Source of the DNA: Wujia chipingensis
Lineage (GTDB): Bacteria > Bacillota > Clostridia > Lachnospirales > Lachnospiraceae
Assembly (NCBI RefSeq): GCF_014337155.1
Contig: NZ_CP060632.1
Location: 446,001 to 510,000 of the forward strand
DNA: 64,000 nt
Direction: 5' to 3'
The notes under the pieces are model-generated. The model made no database searches, was not told where the DNA came from, and saw only the letters and a list, made by a program, of their open reading frames with translations. A program made the position numbers and the translations under genes. Shown here piece by piece: positions 1-8,704 of the stretch (positions within the stretch are counted from its first letter, which is position 1; every line of letters starts with the position of its first letter).

Positions 1-2
1 TT

Positions 3-1619
3 ATAGAGAATATGAAATTGAAATGGAGAGATGATACAGAAGGACTGGTACATAAGGTTGAGTATTTTCCACAGTCATATATCAATAAATTAGCTTCGAC
101 TTCTAAAGAAACGATAGTTTTAATAGAAAAAATACTAAAAGAGGACGAGAAACGTCGGGAGGTATTTGAAACATATAATAATTGTAATAGTAAAAACATG
201 TTTGAAATAACAAATGAGATTGAAAATTATTTCAAATTATTTTATAAGCTCGAAGAGATGCAGGAAGAAGCAAAAGAAATTGGTGATATACGAGGAGTAC
301 AGAAGGAAATAGCAAAAATTGAAAGTGAAATATCACAAGTAAAAAGTAACTCAAGCACTAAAATCTCAGAAGATGACGAAATACTATATGATGAATTAAA
401 AAAGGAAAAAGAAATTCTGTATCAGGAGATCGTATCATTTGAAAGTGCACAGAAACAATTGGAAGAAATTAAAAATTTCTTGTTGGTAAGGGAAATTAAG
501 ACAGAGTTGATTGGCTTGCCAGAAGCTGTCAAAAGTGTAATAATCTCAGGGTATGATGAATTAGTTGAAGCAACACAAAAACGCTGGGAAGAATTAGTAT
601 CAAATGAAGAAAATAATTTAAAAGCTTTGGTGGCTGACAAAAAACAACGTATTAAAGTTATTGAATCTGATGTAAAGTATGTTAATGGCGAAAAATATTA
701 TAAAGAGAATGAAACTATTAAACAAATGAGTATTAGATTGAGTGAAGAACGTAAGAAGGAAGAACGTTTGACGAAAATAAATACAAAACAGACGGAAATA
801 ATTGAACAAATATCTTTGTCAAAAGAAAGAATTTTCGAAAAACAAAGAATGTATTATGAGTTGGGACAGCAAATATGTGGACAAATTCAATTGGAAAAAG
901 ATGAACTGAGTATTATGCCAAAGCTTTCATATAATCAAGAAAAGCTACAGATGTTTGTCGATTCGTATTTGAATGCAAGAAATCCGTTAGCAAAAGCAAT
1001 GCAGGAAGCAGACATAATTGATAATGAGTCGTTAATTAATGTTTTAACAAATGCTTTTGATAATATTGTAAAAGGGATAGTACCACTTAAGGGTGGCAAA
1101 GATAAAAAGCAAGCCGCAGTAGAACTTTTGTCAACGAATTATTACTATTTTATGTATAATGTTGTTTATCAAGGAGATACATTATCTTCAATGTCAGAAG
1201 GGAAAAAAGCTTTTGTAATTTTACGTTTGCTTTTAGATTTTGATGAAAATAAATACCCTATATTAATTGATCAGCCAGAAGATGATTTGGATAACAGAGC
1301 AATATATAATGATTTGGTAACATATATTCGAAATAAGAAACTTGAAAGACAAATTATTCTGGTTACTCATAATCCTAATATTACTGTTGGAACTGATGCT
1401 GAAGAAATAATTGTGGCTAATCAGCATGGAGCACATACCGAAAATCAAGATGGGGTCAAATTCGAATATCGTTCTGGGGCGATAGAAAACTCGTATAAGC
1501 GAGATGGAACTAAAACCGTTTTGTTGAGCCAAGGAATTAGAGAACATGTATGTGATTTACTTGAAGGTGGTGATATTGCCTTTAAGAAAAGAGAAAGCAA
1601 GTATGGTTTGAAAAAGTGA
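3..1619 (+). CDS. TrlF-like SMC/AAA ATPase, C-terminal part (5' end outside window)
   Basis: The frame is open to the left edge, so the gene starts outside the window; the ATG at 12 is probably internal. The visible part is a long charged coiled coil (roughly residues 40-290) followed by an ABC/SMC-type ATPase tail: a signature-like SMSEGKKA, a Walker B region PILIDQPEDDLD and an H-loop segment ILVTHNPNI, in the last 150 residues. This tail is like that of TrlF-type proteins, in which an N-terminal PHP phosphoesterase domain precedes an SMC-like ATPase and which occur in accessory or defence islands; the PHP part would lie upstream and is not seen. A different SMC-like anti-phage ATPase is the main alternative. 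AT-rich composition compared with the rest of the window fits acquired DNA. Confidence 0.65.
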   Translation: MENMKLKWRDDTEGLVHKVEYFPQSYINKLASTSKETIVLIEKILKEDEKRREVFETYNNCNSKNMFEITNEIENYFKLFYKLEEMQEEAKEIGDIRGVQKEIAKIESEISQVKSNSSTKISEDDEILYDELKKEKEILYQEIVSFESAQKQLEEIKNFLLVREIKTELIGLPEAVKSVIISGYDELVEATQKRWEELVSNEENNLKALVADKKQRIKVIESDVKYVNGEKYYKENETIKQMSIRLSEERKKEERLTKINTKQTEIIEQISLSKERIFEKQRMYYELGQQICGQIQLEKDELSIMPKLSYNQEKLQMFVDSYLNARNPLAKAMQEADIIDNESLINVLTNAFDNIVKGIVPLKGGKDKKQAAVELLSTNYYYFMYNVVYQGDTLSSMSEGKKAFVILRLLLDFDENKYPILIDQPEDDLDNRAIYNDLVTYIRNKKLERQIILVTHNPNITVGTDAEEIIVANQHGAHTENQDGVKFEYRSGAIENSYKRDGTKTVLLSQGIREHVCDLLEGGDIAFKKRESKYGLKK

Positions 1620-1671
1620 TAATGGATTTATGTAAAATAGTGCACTATATATAAGCAACAATGGAGGAGCC

Positions 1672-1920
1672 TTAATTCCACTCCCCCATTGCCTCCACAT
1701 ACCCTTGCAGACCACCTTTCCTCGAAGCAAGGCTGGCATAGAATCCCGGTTCCTCTCTTGCAAGACAGGTAAGATAAGAAACATCAAGAGGGTCTGCCAG
1801 TTTAACCTGTGCATTGCAGTTTTGGCAGTTGAAGATAGCATGGAATTGATTATCAAGGGTGACTTCGACACAGTCGGTTTTGTGGTTATATAGTGCAGAT
1901 ATTATTTTACTCATAGTCAT
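1672..1920 (-). CDS. DUF6061 family small protein
   Basis: An 82-residue protein beginning MTMSKIISALYNHKTDCVEVTLD, the usual opening of DUF6061 proteins (a lysine/isoleucine start, then a predicted beta hairpin with Cys-Val-Glu). It holds a Cys-x2-Cys pair near residue 33, otherwise nothing catalytic is visible. A purine-rich GAAAGGATAATG lies just before the start. Function is unknown; the family tends to lie in mobile or accessory regions of Clostridia, which fits its position beside the TrlF-like gene, with which it is convergent. The second Met (residue 3) is an equally good start. Confidence 0.6.
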   Translation of the reverse strand: MTMSKIISALYNHKTDCVEVTLDNQFHAIFNCQNCNAQVKLADPLDVSYLTCLAREEPGFYASLASRKGGLQGYVEAMGEWN

Positions 1921-2340
1921 TATCCTTTCTTTGAAAAGCGTTATTGGTAGTTGTGAGCAGTAATGGACAGCCTCCCGTAAGATTCAGGTATGCAACACCA
2001 TCTGCACCAAACCCTGTATTTTCGGGCTTTTCAAGATATCTAAACGTTAACAAAGAGATAATTTGCGAGCAATCGCATGCAAAAAGCTCCAGAGAATTTA
2101 TTCTCTTGGAGCTTTTTTGTTGCGATTATTGGCGGATTGATGATGACCGAGCCGTAGCGAAGCGTAGAGGAGGTTCATGTGCTAGATTCGCAGATAATCC
2201 GTATAAGTTGACTTGCAATCCCCGCAAGTAACTACCACGAAAACCTCAAATATTTGATAGAACCCGTCGAAAAAATCGAGTATAATAAATAGAAAATACA
2301 TAGAAAAGGGGGAGGGAGATTTTATATCTTCCGAAAATGT
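1921..2340. other. Non-coding stretch with strong hairpin
   Basis: No convincing gene. A 95-codon open frame here lacks a ribosome site and runs straight through the terminator-like hairpin, so it is not annotated. The right part (2290-2335) carries the purine-rich ribosome site of the chemoreceptor gene. Codon-like fragments suggest decayed DNA but nothing was recognised. Confidence 0.5.
2081..2118 (+). terminator. Rho-independent terminator-like hairpin
   Basis: AAAAAGCTCCAGAGAA and TTCTCTTGGAGCTTTTTT pair around a 4-nt loop and are followed by T residues on the plus strand; the A-run on the left gives a T-run on the minus strand too, so it may act in both directions. The flanks (GCAATCGCA left, TGCGATTATTG right) lengthen the stem. 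Confidence 0.75.
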
Positions 2341-4023
2341 ATGGGAACTATCAAAAATACAAAAGGGAAACGATTAAATATCTTATGGGTGATTATCCTG
2401 ATCGGCAGCGTTCCGCTGCTCACGGCAATTCTGATTCTGACAATTTATTCTACAAGAAAAATGGAACAGGAACTTGAAGACAGTACATATGCAAGACTAA
2501 AGGCATGTGCGGTTTCGGTAGAGAAATACTTTGAGTGGGATGTCCGCGAAGACATCTTATGCAGGGACGATGTCAGCTACGAGTTTATCGATTCATTGAA
2601 AAAGGACAATATCGAGCTTACATTTTTTGAAGGAGATGAACGATACATCACTTCGGTTGTTGATGAGAATGGAAACCGTCCGGAGGGAACAAAGGCAGAT
2701 GCTGCAATCTGGAAAACTGTCCAGGCGGGCAAGGATTACCACGCAGATGGTGTACAGATTGCAGGTGCAGATTACTATGTATACTACACACCGGTGTATT
2801 CCGATGCCGGTGATGTGATCGGTATGGGATTTGCCGGCGAGAAAACAGCGACTGTCAACGCAGCAAAGAAGGGACTTGTGCGTACATTGTTACTGATCTC
2901 TGTGGCGATAGGCATTCTATACCTGGGTGCCCTGATTCTCCTTGCGTTGAAGATCCGGAAGTCACTGGCGAAGACAACAGCACATATTGAACGGATTGCG
3001 AACGGAAGTATTTCAGAAGACGTGGAAGGCTCTTCGGCAATTGCGGAGATTGACACGTTGATTGATTCCTCAAAGATACTTAAGGAAAAACTGAATAATA
3101 TTGTAACAAGTGTAAATGATCATGTTGTGAATCTGCAGCAGGATACATCTTCCCTGAATGAGCGTGCCGATTTCAGTAATGAGGGTGCCGGACAGATCAG
3201 TCAGGCGATGGAGGAATTGTCTGTGACCGCGGTGACACTGGCAGATAATGTGCAGGATGTCAATGCGAAGTCCATCGAGATGGGAAATGCAATCACGGAT
3301 ATCGATAATGATGTGCAGGTATTAAGTGCAAATTCTGAGCAGATGGGCAAGGCGAACAGCACAGCAACCAAGTCCATGGAGACTGTACTGGACAGCTCAA
3401 ACCAGTCGGCAGAGATTATTGAGCGGATCACAAATCAGATTGAAGAGACAAACCAGGCGATTCTGTCAATCAATGAGGCAGTCAACCTGATTATGGATAT
3501 TACCGGACAGACAAGTCTGCTTGCGTTAAATGCATCAATCGAAGCAGCACGTGCCGGACAGTCGGGAAGCGGATTTGCGGTTGTGGCAAGTGAGATCAAG
3601 AAGCTGGCAGAGCAGAGTGCCGAGGGTGTGGATACGATCAAACAGGTGGCTGATAATATCTTTGCGAAATCAAATGAGTGTGTGAGTATGGTACATGATG
3701 TGCAGACATTGCTCAGAAAAGAGCAGGATGATATCTCTGCAACATGCAGCAGCTTTGCAACACTCAGCAAGACGATTAGTGACAATATTGTGGCAGTAAC
3801 GCGGATCAGCGAGAAGTCAAAGCAGCTTGATGGTATCAAGCAGTCCATCATAGCCAATATTACTGACCTCAGTGCGATTTCCGAAGAAAATGCGGCAAGT
3901 AACGAGGAAGTATCTGCGAATGTGACAAGTATTGCCGAAGCAATCGACCAGATGAACACGGCAACCGGACATGTCAGCAAGGTGTCGGATGAACTGGCAG
4001 AAATGATGAAGTATTTTGAATAA
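2341..4023 (+). CDS. Methyl-accepting chemotaxis protein
   Basis: A 560-residue membrane chemoreceptor. Transmembrane helix about 13-36, an extracellular sensor of about 140 residues that resembles a single-Cache domain, second helix about 179-204, HAMP about 205-255, then a long cytoplasmic helical hairpin whose tip carries the highly conserved [16 protein letters not shown] and [15 protein letters not shown] motifs that bind CheA/CheW. It should sense a small extracellular ligand and steer a CheA pathway not encoded in this window. The start has a strong purine-rich ribosome site (GGGGGAGGGAG) 12 nt upstream. The sequence lacks a C-terminal CheR/CheB tether pentapeptide, ending MMKYFE. It stands alone, with its own upstream terminator-like hairpin. 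Confidence 0.95.
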   Translation: MGTIKNTKGKRLNILWVIILIGSVPLLTAILILTIYSTRKMEQELEDSTYARLKACAVSVEKYFEWDVREDILCRDDVSYEFIDSLKKDNIELTFFEGDERYITSVVDENGNRPEGTKADAAIWKTVQAGKDYHADGVQIAGADYYVYYTPVYSDAGDVIGMGFAGEKTATVNAAKKGLVRTLLLISVAIGILYLGALILLALKIRKSLAKTTAHIERIANGSISEDVEGSSAIAEIDTLIDSSKILKEKLNNIVTSVNDHVVNLQQDTSSLNERADFSNEGAGQISQAMEELSVTAVTLADNVQDVNAKSIEMGNAITDIDNDVQVLSANSEQMGKANSTATKSMETVLDSSNQSAEIIERITNQIEETNQAILSINEAVNLIMDITGQTSLLALNASIEAARAGQSGSGFAVVASEIKKLAEQSAEGVDTIKQVADNIFAKSNECVSMVHDVQTLLRKEQDDISATCSSFATLSKTISDNIVAVTRISEKSKQLDGIKQSIIANITDLSAISEENAASNEEVSANVTSIAEAIDQMNTATGHVSKVSDELAEMMKYFE

Positions 4024-4043
4024 GAATATCAGAAGGATGAAGT

Positions 4044-4802
4044 ATGAGTGTATTTTATTTCATTAAAACAGGATTTTTCCTTCTGGTAATGTTATTTGCT
4101 ATTATTATTACAATATGGATGATCCGATCACGCAAACAAAGAGAACGTGATGGATCGGTTGATCCCATTATGGATATGGTAAATCAAATGGGAGGGATTG
4201 GTTCTGAATTTGACAAAATGGTGTTGGATGTGAATCCAAAATACCGGTTGAAAAAAGATCCGCAGAGAATATACTGGATACTATTATTTGAGATTTTATC
4301 GTTTCTGGTAGTTATAGTCAGTATGATAAGAAAAATGATGGAACTTGGATATATTCCAGATATACATGGTAAATCAGAATGGGTATTTATTGAGGCAACG
4401 ATTTTGTTGTTAGGCGGGATTGCATTGCTGCAATTCCGGAAAATAAAGAGGAAAATTCGAATTCGTGAGAACAATATGGAGGATATGCAGATAGAAGGGA
4501 CGGTTGTCGATGTAGTGAATGGTTATGCTACAGCGATGCATGGCTATGGAAGGCTGATTGTTGAGTATTATGATCCATATGAGCTATGTAAGAAAAGAAT
4601 TGTGTTAGGACAGGATTTTAAGTTAAAAAAATACCCAATTGGAAAAAAATATACACTTTCATATTCCAGATCCATGCATGAGGCATACGATTTATGTAAT
4701 AATCGTTTAGAAGGTCGAAAGGACATATATTTTACGTTTATAGGTATAATAATGTGTTTGCTGGCTGTATTGTGTATCTTATTAGCGTTAATTTTAATAT
4801 GA
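4044..4802 (+). CDS. Hypothetical membrane protein, DUF3592-like
   Basis: A 252-residue protein with four likely membrane helices: about 5-26, 76-96, 106-126 and a final one at about 231-252. Between the third and fourth lies a soluble beta-rich segment (IEGTVVDVVNGYATAMHGYGRLIVEYYDP) that resembles DUF3592 domains, which often carry a G-x-V-x-D strand followed by a membrane helix. Function is unknown. It starts 20 nt after the chemoreceptor stop, after AGAAGGATG, and could be co-transcribed with it; base composition is more AT-rich than the chemoreceptor. A terminator follows directly. Confidence 0.6.
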   Translation: MSVFYFIKTGFFLLVMLFAIIITIWMIRSRKQRERDGSVDPIMDMVNQMGGIGSEFDKMVLDVNPKYRLKKDPQRIYWILLFEILSFLVVIVSMIRKMMELGYIPDIHGKSEWVFIEATILLLGGIALLQFRKIKRKIRIRENNMEDMQIEGTVVDVVNGYATAMHGYGRLIVEYYDPYELCKKRIVLGQDFKLKKYPIGKKYTLSYSRSMHEAYDLCNNRLEGRKDIYFTFIGIIMCLLAVLCILLALILI

Positions 4803-4824
4803 TAAAATAGTTGAACGGATATTT

Positions 4825-4854
4825 GAGAACCTGAATTTTCAGGTTCTCTTTTTT
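4825..4854 (+). terminator. Rho-independent terminator
   Basis: GAGAACCTGAA / TTCAGGTTCTC stem followed by TTTTTT, 22 nt after the stop of the membrane protein gene at 4802. Confidence 0.9.
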
Positions 4855-4876
4855 ATGTTCAAGATTAAAATACTAC

Positions 4877-4907
4877 TTGACATATAATACTATGCGGCGT
4901 ATAGTAT
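4877..4907 (+). promoter_or_regulatory. padR promoter and palindromic operator
   Basis: TTGACA (4877-4882), 17-bp spacer, TATAGT (4900-4905): a near-consensus vegetative promoter. The inverted repeat ATACTAT (4887-4893) / ATAGTAT (4901-4907) overlaps the spacer and the -10 box, which is where a PadR dimer would block RNA polymerase; autorepression is an inference. Confidence 0.8.
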
Positions 4908-4928
4908 GTGACATAAGGAGGTATACAT

Positions 4929-5264
4929 ATGGATATTCAATTAAAACGAGGCATGTTGGATGTATGCGTGCTGGCGGCAATCAAAGATGAAGATTCCTAT
5001 GGATATCAGATCATCAAAGATATGAAACCGTATGTGACGATTTCGGAGTCGACGCTGTATCCGATTTTACGACGCTTAGAAGCAAATGCGTATCTGACGG
5101 TACAATCGGTGGAGCATAACGGACGACTTCGGAAATATTATCATATTACAGACGCAGGACGGGCGCGAATCGATGAGTTTCAGGAGGAATGGAAGGAACT
5201 GGAATCCATCTATCGGTTTATTGTTCGGGAAGAACCTATGAAGGAGGCACAAGACCATGAATAA
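4929..5264 (+). CDS. PadR family transcriptional repressor
   Basis: 111 residues, the normal length for the short PadR subfamily. The winged helix covers most of the protein: DVCVLAAIKDEDSYGYQI (helix 1), ESTLYPILRRLEANAYL (recognition helix and wing entry), then YYHITDAGRARI (wing). The C-terminal helix would form the dimer. PadR proteins repress envelope or drug-response operons and are released by small molecules or phenolics. It heads an operon with the HAAS-domain protein (8-nt overlap) and DUF4097 protein, a frequent trio in Firmicutes. AAGGAGG ribosome site 7 nt upstream of the ATG. Confidence 0.95.
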   Translation: MDIQLKRGMLDVCVLAAIKDEDSYGYQIIKDMKPYVTISESTLYPILRRLEANAYLTVQSVEHNGRLRKYYHITDAGRARIDEFQEEWKELESIYRFIVREEPMKEAQDHE

Positions 5265-5850
5265 ACAGGAATATTTGTCGGCAATCCGGGTGCGGATTCC
5301 GAAGATGCCGACGGAAGATATGGAGCGGTTCATCGCTTATTACAGTGAGATGATCGATGACCGGATGGAAGATGGCATGACGGAGGAAGAGGCGGTTGCC
5401 ACGATGGATACACCGGATGAAGCCGTGGATCAGATTCTGGAAGATACGCCACTTAGCAAAATCGTTAAGCAGAAGATCAAACCGACGCATCGCCTGCGTG
5501 CATGGGAGATTGTTCTGATTGTACTTGGTTCTCCGGTCTGGGTGCCGCTTCTGCTTACAGCCGGAATTCTGGTATTAAGTATGTTAGTTGTTGTATTTTC
5601 ACTATTGATTACATTTTATGCAGTAGTCATATCAGCAGCAGTCGCGGGAATTGCGGGAGTTTTAGCTGTGGTTCCATTCCTGATGATCAGCAATGTTCCG
5701 GCAGCGGTATTTATGCTTGGGTGCGGATTCGCAGGTGTCGGACTTACGATTCTGTTCTTTGTCGCAGTGAAGCCGGTAACGGTTGGATTCTGGAATCTGT
5801 GTAAGGCAGCTGTGAGCGGCATCAAAAGAAAGTTCGTAAAGGAGGGCTAA
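5257..5850 (+). CDS. DUF1700 / HAAS-domain membrane protein
   Basis: 197 residues. The first 75 form the HAAS helical domain (MNKQEYLSAI...YYSEMIDDRMEDGMTEEEAVATMDTPDEAVDQIL), characteristic of DUF1700 proteins translationally linked to PadR genes. After a basic linker there are three or four hydrophobic helices between about 85 and 180. It is believed to work with the PadR regulator, perhaps as a membrane-bound partner; the biochemical role is not established. The ATG overlaps the padR stop by 8 nt, indicating coupled translation. Confidence 0.9.
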   Translation: MNKQEYLSAIRVRIPKMPTEDMERFIAYYSEMIDDRMEDGMTEEEAVATMDTPDEAVDQILEDTPLSKIVKQKIKPTHRLRAWEIVLIVLGSPVWVPLLLTAGILVLSMLVVVFSLLITFYAVVISAAVAGIAGVLAVVPFLMISNVPAAVFMLGCGFAGVGLTILFFVAVKPVTVGFWNLCKAAVSGIKRKFVKEG

Positions 5851-5853
5851 GAT

Positions 5854-6732
5854 ATGAGCAAAACTAAAAAAGCGGTCATCATTGGTTCCGTGCTAGTCGG
5901 TATCGGTGTGATTATAGGATTTATCGGAATTGCAATAGGTGGATTTAAGTTTCCGAATGGAGCGGTCGATCTGACCACGATGAAAGCACTTCATGCCGAG
6001 AAGAAAACCGTGCAGATTGCGGATGCATTTGATAAAATAGAGATAGCCGGGGCAAGCAGCATGGATATCGAGATCTGCAAATCAAAGACCGGTAAGAATT
6101 ATGTGGAGTATTATGATACGGATGATTGGACAAGTCATGTGGATGTGAAGGAACATGTGCTGAAATTCACAACGGACGACAAGGGCAAACATAAAGCGGT
6201 TGTATCACTGGGATTTGGAAAAGATACGACGGCACGGTTGTATCTGGCAGATGCGGAATACAAAGAAATCTCTGTAACAACCTTGAGCGGATATGTTACA
6301 ATTCAGGATGTGAATGCAGAAACTGTAAATGTATCTGCATCCAGTGGAGATCTATATATGAAGAATATAAATGTCCCGGATTCCATTATGGCAACATCTT
6401 CTTCCGGAGATATTGATCTGGAAAATGCAACAGCAAAGCAGATAGAACTTGGAGCTAATAGTGGAGATATTGAGATGCAGGATATAACCGCAGAAAGCTT
6501 GCGTATGTCGACGTCCAGCGGAGACATAGATCTGGAGAGCTGTGATGCTGAGAAATTCGATATCACAACATCGAGCGGTGATGTCGATATGGAGATTACA
6601 GCGGGACGCACATATCGGTTTGAGACGAAAACCAATAGCGGAGCTGTGGATGTTCCGGATGGAGATGCGGATTCCGACTATCTGTGCAAGATTGTAACAT
6701 CGAGTGGAGATGTGGATGTGAAGCAGAAGTAG
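5854..6732 (+). CDS. DUF4097 family beta-strand repeat protein
   Basis: 292 residues: an N-terminal membrane anchor (about 7-28) and an extracellular or periplasm-facing region built of short repeats of the type SSSGDIDLEN, each forming a strand of a beta-solenoid (clear copies at roughly 153-160, 175-183, 195-202, 213-221, 231-240 and 262-290). DUF4097 proteins accompany PadR/DUF1700 modules; they are thought to be envelope-associated but the ligand is unknown. Three nt separate it from the DUF1700 gene, and the ribosome site AAGGAGG overlaps that gene's 3' end. Confidence 0.9.
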   Translation: MSKTKKAVIIGSVLVGIGVIIGFIGIAIGGFKFPNGAVDLTTMKALHAEKKTVQIADAFDKIEIAGASSMDIEICKSKTGKNYVEYYDTDDWTSHVDVKEHVLKFTTDDKGKHKAVVSLGFGKDTTARLYLADAEYKEISVTTLSGYVTIQDVNAETVNVSASSGDLYMKNINVPDSIMATSSSGDIDLENATAKQIELGANSGDIEMQDITAESLRMSTSSGDIDLESCDAEKFDITTSSGDVDMEITAGRTYRFETKTNSGAVDVPDGDADSDYLCKIVTSSGDVDVKQK

Positions 6733-6740
6733 AGGTATAT

Positions 6741-7403
6741 ATGTTAGATATCATTATAGTAGAGGATAATCATGAAATCGGCGAGCTGCTTTCGGATTTT
6801 CTGCGGAAAGAAAATTATATTGTAAGTGTTGCGAAGGATGGCGAGGCTGCATTGGAGCTTTTTGAACGATACGGAGCGAAGCTTGTAATCTTAGATCTGA
6901 TGCTGCCTGGGATGGATGGCTTTGCAGTCTGCTCCAAGATTCGAGAGACGTCCAATGCACATATTCTGATTGTGAGTGCCAGGACAGAAAAAAACGACAA
7001 ATTAAAAGGCTTGAATCTGGGTGCCGATGATTACATTGAAAAGCCTTACGATATGGATATCCTGCTTGCGAAGATTCATGGTATCTTCAAACGCAAATAC
7101 GCACAGGAGGAATTGATCTCCGGAACGATCCGTCTGAATACGGCGACACAGACGATTTATGTGGCAGATCAAAAGGTTGATTCCACAGCGAAGGAATTTG
7201 AGCTATTGAAATTGCTGATGGAAAATAAAGGCGTGACACTGAAAAAAGAATATTTGTTCCGCACGATCTGGGGCAGCGACAGTGAATCGGAGATGCAGAC
7301 ACTGACAGTACATATTAAGTGGCTCAGACAGAAAATAGAGAAAGATCCAAAACATCCGGAGCACATTATCACGGAATGGGGAACGGGGTATCGGTTTGAA
7401 TAA
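6741..7403 (+). CDS. OmpR-family response regulator
   Basis: 220 residues: receiver domain with acidic pair VEDN near the N-terminus, phospho-acceptor Asp52 in LVILDLMLPGMDG, the Lys of IEKPYD near residue 105, then a winged-helix DNA-binding domain (AKEFELLKLLMENKG ... TLTVHIKWLRQKI). The start at 6741 is preferred over an in-frame ATG at 6684 because the latter adds 19 residues inside the preceding gene that no receiver domain has. The gene follows DUF4097 by 8 nt and overlaps the kinase gene by 8 nt. It probably controls the ABC transporter downstream (see the direct repeat near 8641). Confidence 0.95.
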   Translation: MLDIIIVEDNHEIGELLSDFLRKENYIVSVAKDGEAALELFERYGAKLVILDLMLPGMDGFAVCSKIRETSNAHILIVSARTEKNDKLKGLNLGADDYIEKPYDMDILLAKIHGIFKRKYAQEELISGTIRLNTATQTIYVADQKVDSTAKEFELLKLLMENKGVTLKKEYLFRTIWGSDSESEMQTLTVHIKWLRQKIEKDPKHPEHIITEWGTGYRFE

Positions 7404-8619
7404 ATATCGTAGATTTGTAATAATTTTCTTATTGTTGGAAATCTGTCTGATAGGGATTAGCAACCTTTTCGTGGTACAAGCTCTGAAATCCAAGGATGAA
7501 TATTCGTACCGGGTGGATGTGGCAAGGTGTGTACAGGAGCTGGAAACAGGAATTCCTTTGGAACAGATTAAGTTGTCAGACTATCCGACACTTACGCGGA
7601 TAAGCATTTTTGATGCGCAGGAAGTGTGCAACGAAGAGTATCGTGTGGAGAAAGTGCAGGGCAAGCTGTATCGGTTTTGTTACAGACGCACGGTGCAGTA
7701 CGGAAGTATATGGAAACTGAATCTGGTGCTGGGTGCGTTGTGGATCTGTACAGCGGCATTTCTGATACTGCTCGGAAGAAAACTGGTTCGCCCGTTTGCG
7801 TCGATGGAAGGACTAACAACAGAACTTGCAAAAGGAAATCTGTCCGTACCAATCAAGGCAGAAAAAAGCCGTTTCTTCGGAAAATTCCTGTGGAGCCTGG
7901 ATATGCTGCGGGAAAAGCTGGAGGCGGATAAGTTAAGAAGACTGGAGCTGGAGAAAGAGAAGAAGACACTCTTATTGTCGTTGTCGCATGATATACGCAC
8001 ACCGCTTTCGGCGATTGAATTATACTCGCAGGCACTGGAGGAAAATCTGTATGAAAATGAAGAAAAAAGGCAGCAGGCGATTGGCGGGATTCGCAAAAAC
8101 ACAGAGACAATTAAGAAATATGTAGGCGAGATCTCGGAAGCGGCACGGGAAGATTTCCTGAAGCTGGACGTGCAGCACGGAGAGTTTTATCTGTCGCAGA
8201 TGATGCAGGCGTTGAAACTCTATTACAAAGAAAAATTCGCGGATTTACATACAGACTTTCAGATGGAGTCTTATGCAGATTGTCTGTTATATGGCGATCT
8301 GGACCGTGCAGTTGAAGTGGGACAAAACGTGCTGGAGAATGCAATCAAATATGGCGATGGAAAATACGTGCATATTTTCTTTTCAGAGGAAGAAGACCAC
8401 AGCCTGATTACGATTGAAAATTCTGGTGCAGGTCTCAAAGAAGAGGAACTGCCACATATTTTTGATGCGTTTTATCGTGGAAGTAATCACGCAGGTGTCC
8501 GCGGAAGCGGATTGGGCTTATATATCTGCAAGGAACTGCTTCAAAAGATGGATGGAGATATCTATGCAAAGACGCCGGAAACAGGCTTTGCAGTTACGAT
8601 TGTACTTAGAAAAATGTAG
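7396..8619 (+). CDS. Sensor histidine kinase
   Basis: 407 residues, starting with TTG inside the end of the regulator gene. Membrane helices at about 7-28 and 106-127 enclose an 80-residue extracellular sensor of no recognised family; then a HAMP-like linker (about 128-180), the H box LSLSHDIRTPLSA with phospho-acceptor His198, and a HATPase domain with N box (VLENAIKYG), G1 (ITIENSGAGL) and G2 (GSGLGLYICKELL). It should phosphorylate the adjacent OmpR-type regulator in response to an envelope signal. Confidence 0.95.
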   Translation: MNKYRRFVIIFLLLEICLIGISNLFVVQALKSKDEYSYRVDVARCVQELETGIPLEQIKLSDYPTLTRISIFDAQEVCNEEYRVEKVQGKLYRFCYRRTVQYGSIWKLNLVLGALWICTAAFLILLGRKLVRPFASMEGLTTELAKGNLSVPIKAEKSRFFGKFLWSLDMLREKLEADKLRRLELEKEKKTLLLSLSHDIRTPLSAIELYSQALEENLYENEEKRQQAIGGIRKNTETIKKYVGEISEAAREDFLKLDVQHGEFYLSQMMQALKLYYKEKFADLHTDFQMESYADCLLYGDLDRAVEVGQNVLENAIKYGDGKYVHIFFSEEEDHSLITIENSGAGLKEEELPHIFDAFYRGSNHAGVRGSGLGLYICKELLQKMDGDIYAKTPETGFAVTIVLRKM

Positions 8620-8644
8620 GTGATTCCTGCATTTTTCTTTTTTA
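8610..8644 (+). terminator. Rho-independent terminator after the kinase gene
   Basis: AAAATGTAGG and CCTGCATTTT pair around TGATT, followed by a T-rich run. It overlaps the kinase stop codon and separates the two-component genes from the ABC genes, implying the latter have their own promoter. Confidence 0.8.
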
Positions 8645-8674
8645 AGGATTATTTAATAATTTCCCTGTTATGAT
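8641..8674 (+). promoter_or_regulatory. Candidate response-regulator-activated promoter of the ABC genes
   Basis: TTTAAGG (8641-8647) and TTTAATAA (8652-8659) form a direct repeat with 11-bp periodicity, typical for OmpR-type dimers, and sit where the -35 should be; a good -10 TATGAT follows at 8669-8674 and no consensus -35 is present. The first half-site also overlaps the T-run of the upstream terminator. Activation by the regulator at 6741 is inferred. Confidence 0.45.
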
Positions 8675-8704
8675 TGAGCCATAAACAAGGAAAGGGGCAG
8701 ATTT

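Noticed and set aside
1944..2231. 95-codon plus-strand open frame
   Set aside because: No ribosome site, passes through a perfect terminator-like hairpin, and shows no protein-family pattern.
3435..3980. Antisense 181-codon frame within the chemoreceptor gene
   Set aside because: Shadow of a strong coding gene with clear conserved motifs on the other strand.
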